DNA from: Gerris lacustris
Taxonomy: Eukaryota > Arthropoda > Insecta > Hemiptera > Gerridae
Assembly (NCBI GenBank): GCA_951217055.1
Contig: OX578282.1
Coordinates: 45,993,329 to 46,057,328 of the forward strand
Direction of reading: 5' to 3'
DNA length: 64,000 nucleotides
The notes under the pieces are model-generated. The model was not told where the DNA came from. It was given only the letters and a program-made list of their open reading frames with translations, and made no database searches. The position numbers and the translations under genes were made by a program. Positions 63,001 through 64,000 of this stretch are shown here, one piece after another. Every line of letters begins with the position of its first letter. The first letter of the stretch is position 1.

Positions 63001-63866
63001 ATTTTGTTTTTTACCTAAGTTATAGTTATAATATACACCTATCTATGTATAAACAGAGATAAAATAAAGTAATTGATTATAAGTTTTATTAATGTTTTAG
63101 GACAGTACGAGAGGGTACAAGACGATTAATCCCTTCATACTAACTTATATTGCACGTGGTAAGGGATGAAATATTGTGAGAGAATTTGGTAAGCGTGAGG
63201 TTAATAGGGCGTGTAGGTCGACCTAGGACCCTAACAGACTAAATTTAATGAAGGATTTTACCATAGTTAATATTTATGTGTTGTGATGTTCAGCCCCTTT
63301 AAATCCTTTATACTCAGTTTTTAGGAGGAAACAACCCCTGAAGGCTCGAAATTTCTAAACTTAAGGGGCTAACTACAAACTTTTTGGAAGCACAGAGTCT
63401 GGTGGTAAACTTCGGTTGAAAAACTTTTCAACGTCCCTACTTTCCCCTTTCAACGGGGGACAGAGAAATTAGTCTCTAAAGAATTTTCCGTTCTTGAACA
63501 GATTACAACATCTTCATTCAATTTTGGTAATTAATCAAGCATAGAAAAGCGAAACAACATTGTGACAAAAAAATAATAAATGAACATCTCCTCAAAACAA
63601 GAAACATTACTTTATACCCATAGTCAATAAATTAATATGAAGAAACAATAGAATACTCTATAAATTTAGGGTAGTAAAAAATACAAAAGGAAAAGAGTAA
63701 CATATAAATTTTCTTTGTTAATTCAAGCTGTCTGCGCAAATTCGATATTGCATAAAAATAAATGTGACTACTGGGAATAGAACGTATCTAAATCTCCAGT
63801 GACTATTCCTCCAATAGTAGGACATTAGTCTATATATACGAGGAAGTAGACATTAGTATGTATATA

Positions 63867-63893
63867 TGCCACACAAATTGGGAGACTATATTT
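63867..63893 (-). repeat. Family A end fragment
   Basis: TGCCACACAAATTGGGAGACTATA resembles the family A end; only about 25 bases. Confidence 0.35.
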
Positions 63894-63946
63894 ACATAGA
63901 ATTATTTCGGATGAAAATAAAAATCTAAGAAATGGGAAAAACAAAC

Positions 63947-63991
63947 TAAGAGAAGAAGAAAAGAAAAGAAGAAAAGAAAAGAAGAAAAATA
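63947..63991 (+). repeat. GAAAA/GAAGAA purine-rich simple repeat
   Basis: Repeated AGAAGAAAAGAAAAG words run almost to the right edge of the window. Confidence 0.8.
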
Positions 63992-64000
63992 GAGGTAAAT

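Larger units (their letters stand above)
50142..64000. other. Upstream part or 5' intron of the Rap1GAP gene
   Basis: The exon at 50141 begins at a CAG acceptor, so transcription must start above it. I searched the - strand for a GoLoco/N-terminal exon (pattern like DQRC) by eye and found none. Apart from the features listed separately, stretches such as 51020-52100, 52700-53240, 56600-57530, 58200-59320 and 60110-63940 hold only AT-rich DNA and short spurious frames. Confidence 0.5.

Overview
This is eukaryotic nuclear DNA. It is AT-rich (roughly 70% A+T by eye), every gene is split by GT-AG introns, and the non-coding part is crowded with short interspersed repeats. The two recognisable genes are animal genes. 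Repeat style, base composition and protein sequence fit an arthropod; a copepod such as a sea louse is my best guess, but that is inference.

Layout: (1) 1-10757, + strand: the last eleven exons of a chondroitin polymerizing factor-like gene (CHPF family), with its 5' end off the left edge. (2) 10758-31363: about 20.6 kb between two convergent genes, holding DNA-transposon remnants, inverted repeats, several copies of one 0.5-kb repeat (called family A here) and one orphan 3'-terminal exon candidate at 18978-19106. (3) 31364-50141, - strand: ten exons of a Rap1 GTPase-activating protein gene (RAP1GAP type), whose N-terminal exon(s) are not found. (4) 50142-64000: either a further 5' intron of that gene or upstream sequence, with a cluster of E2F-like sites, more family A copies, a hammerhead-like retroelement fragment and a 5S rRNA-related sequence.

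The two genes are functionally unrelated neighbours: one acts in the Golgi on chondroitin chain synthesis, the other in the cytoplasm on the small GTPase Rap1. I see no operon, CRISPR array, tRNA gene or intact transposase. I did not find a convincing new biological system. The best unusual items are a 2984-bp hAT-type element carrying a 62-bp satellite array and a head-to-head pair of family A repeats; hammerhead-ribozyme-like motifs in two Penelope-type repeat families; a 5S-like sequence with an internal insertion; and several transposons whose exact ends can be fixed from target-site duplications.
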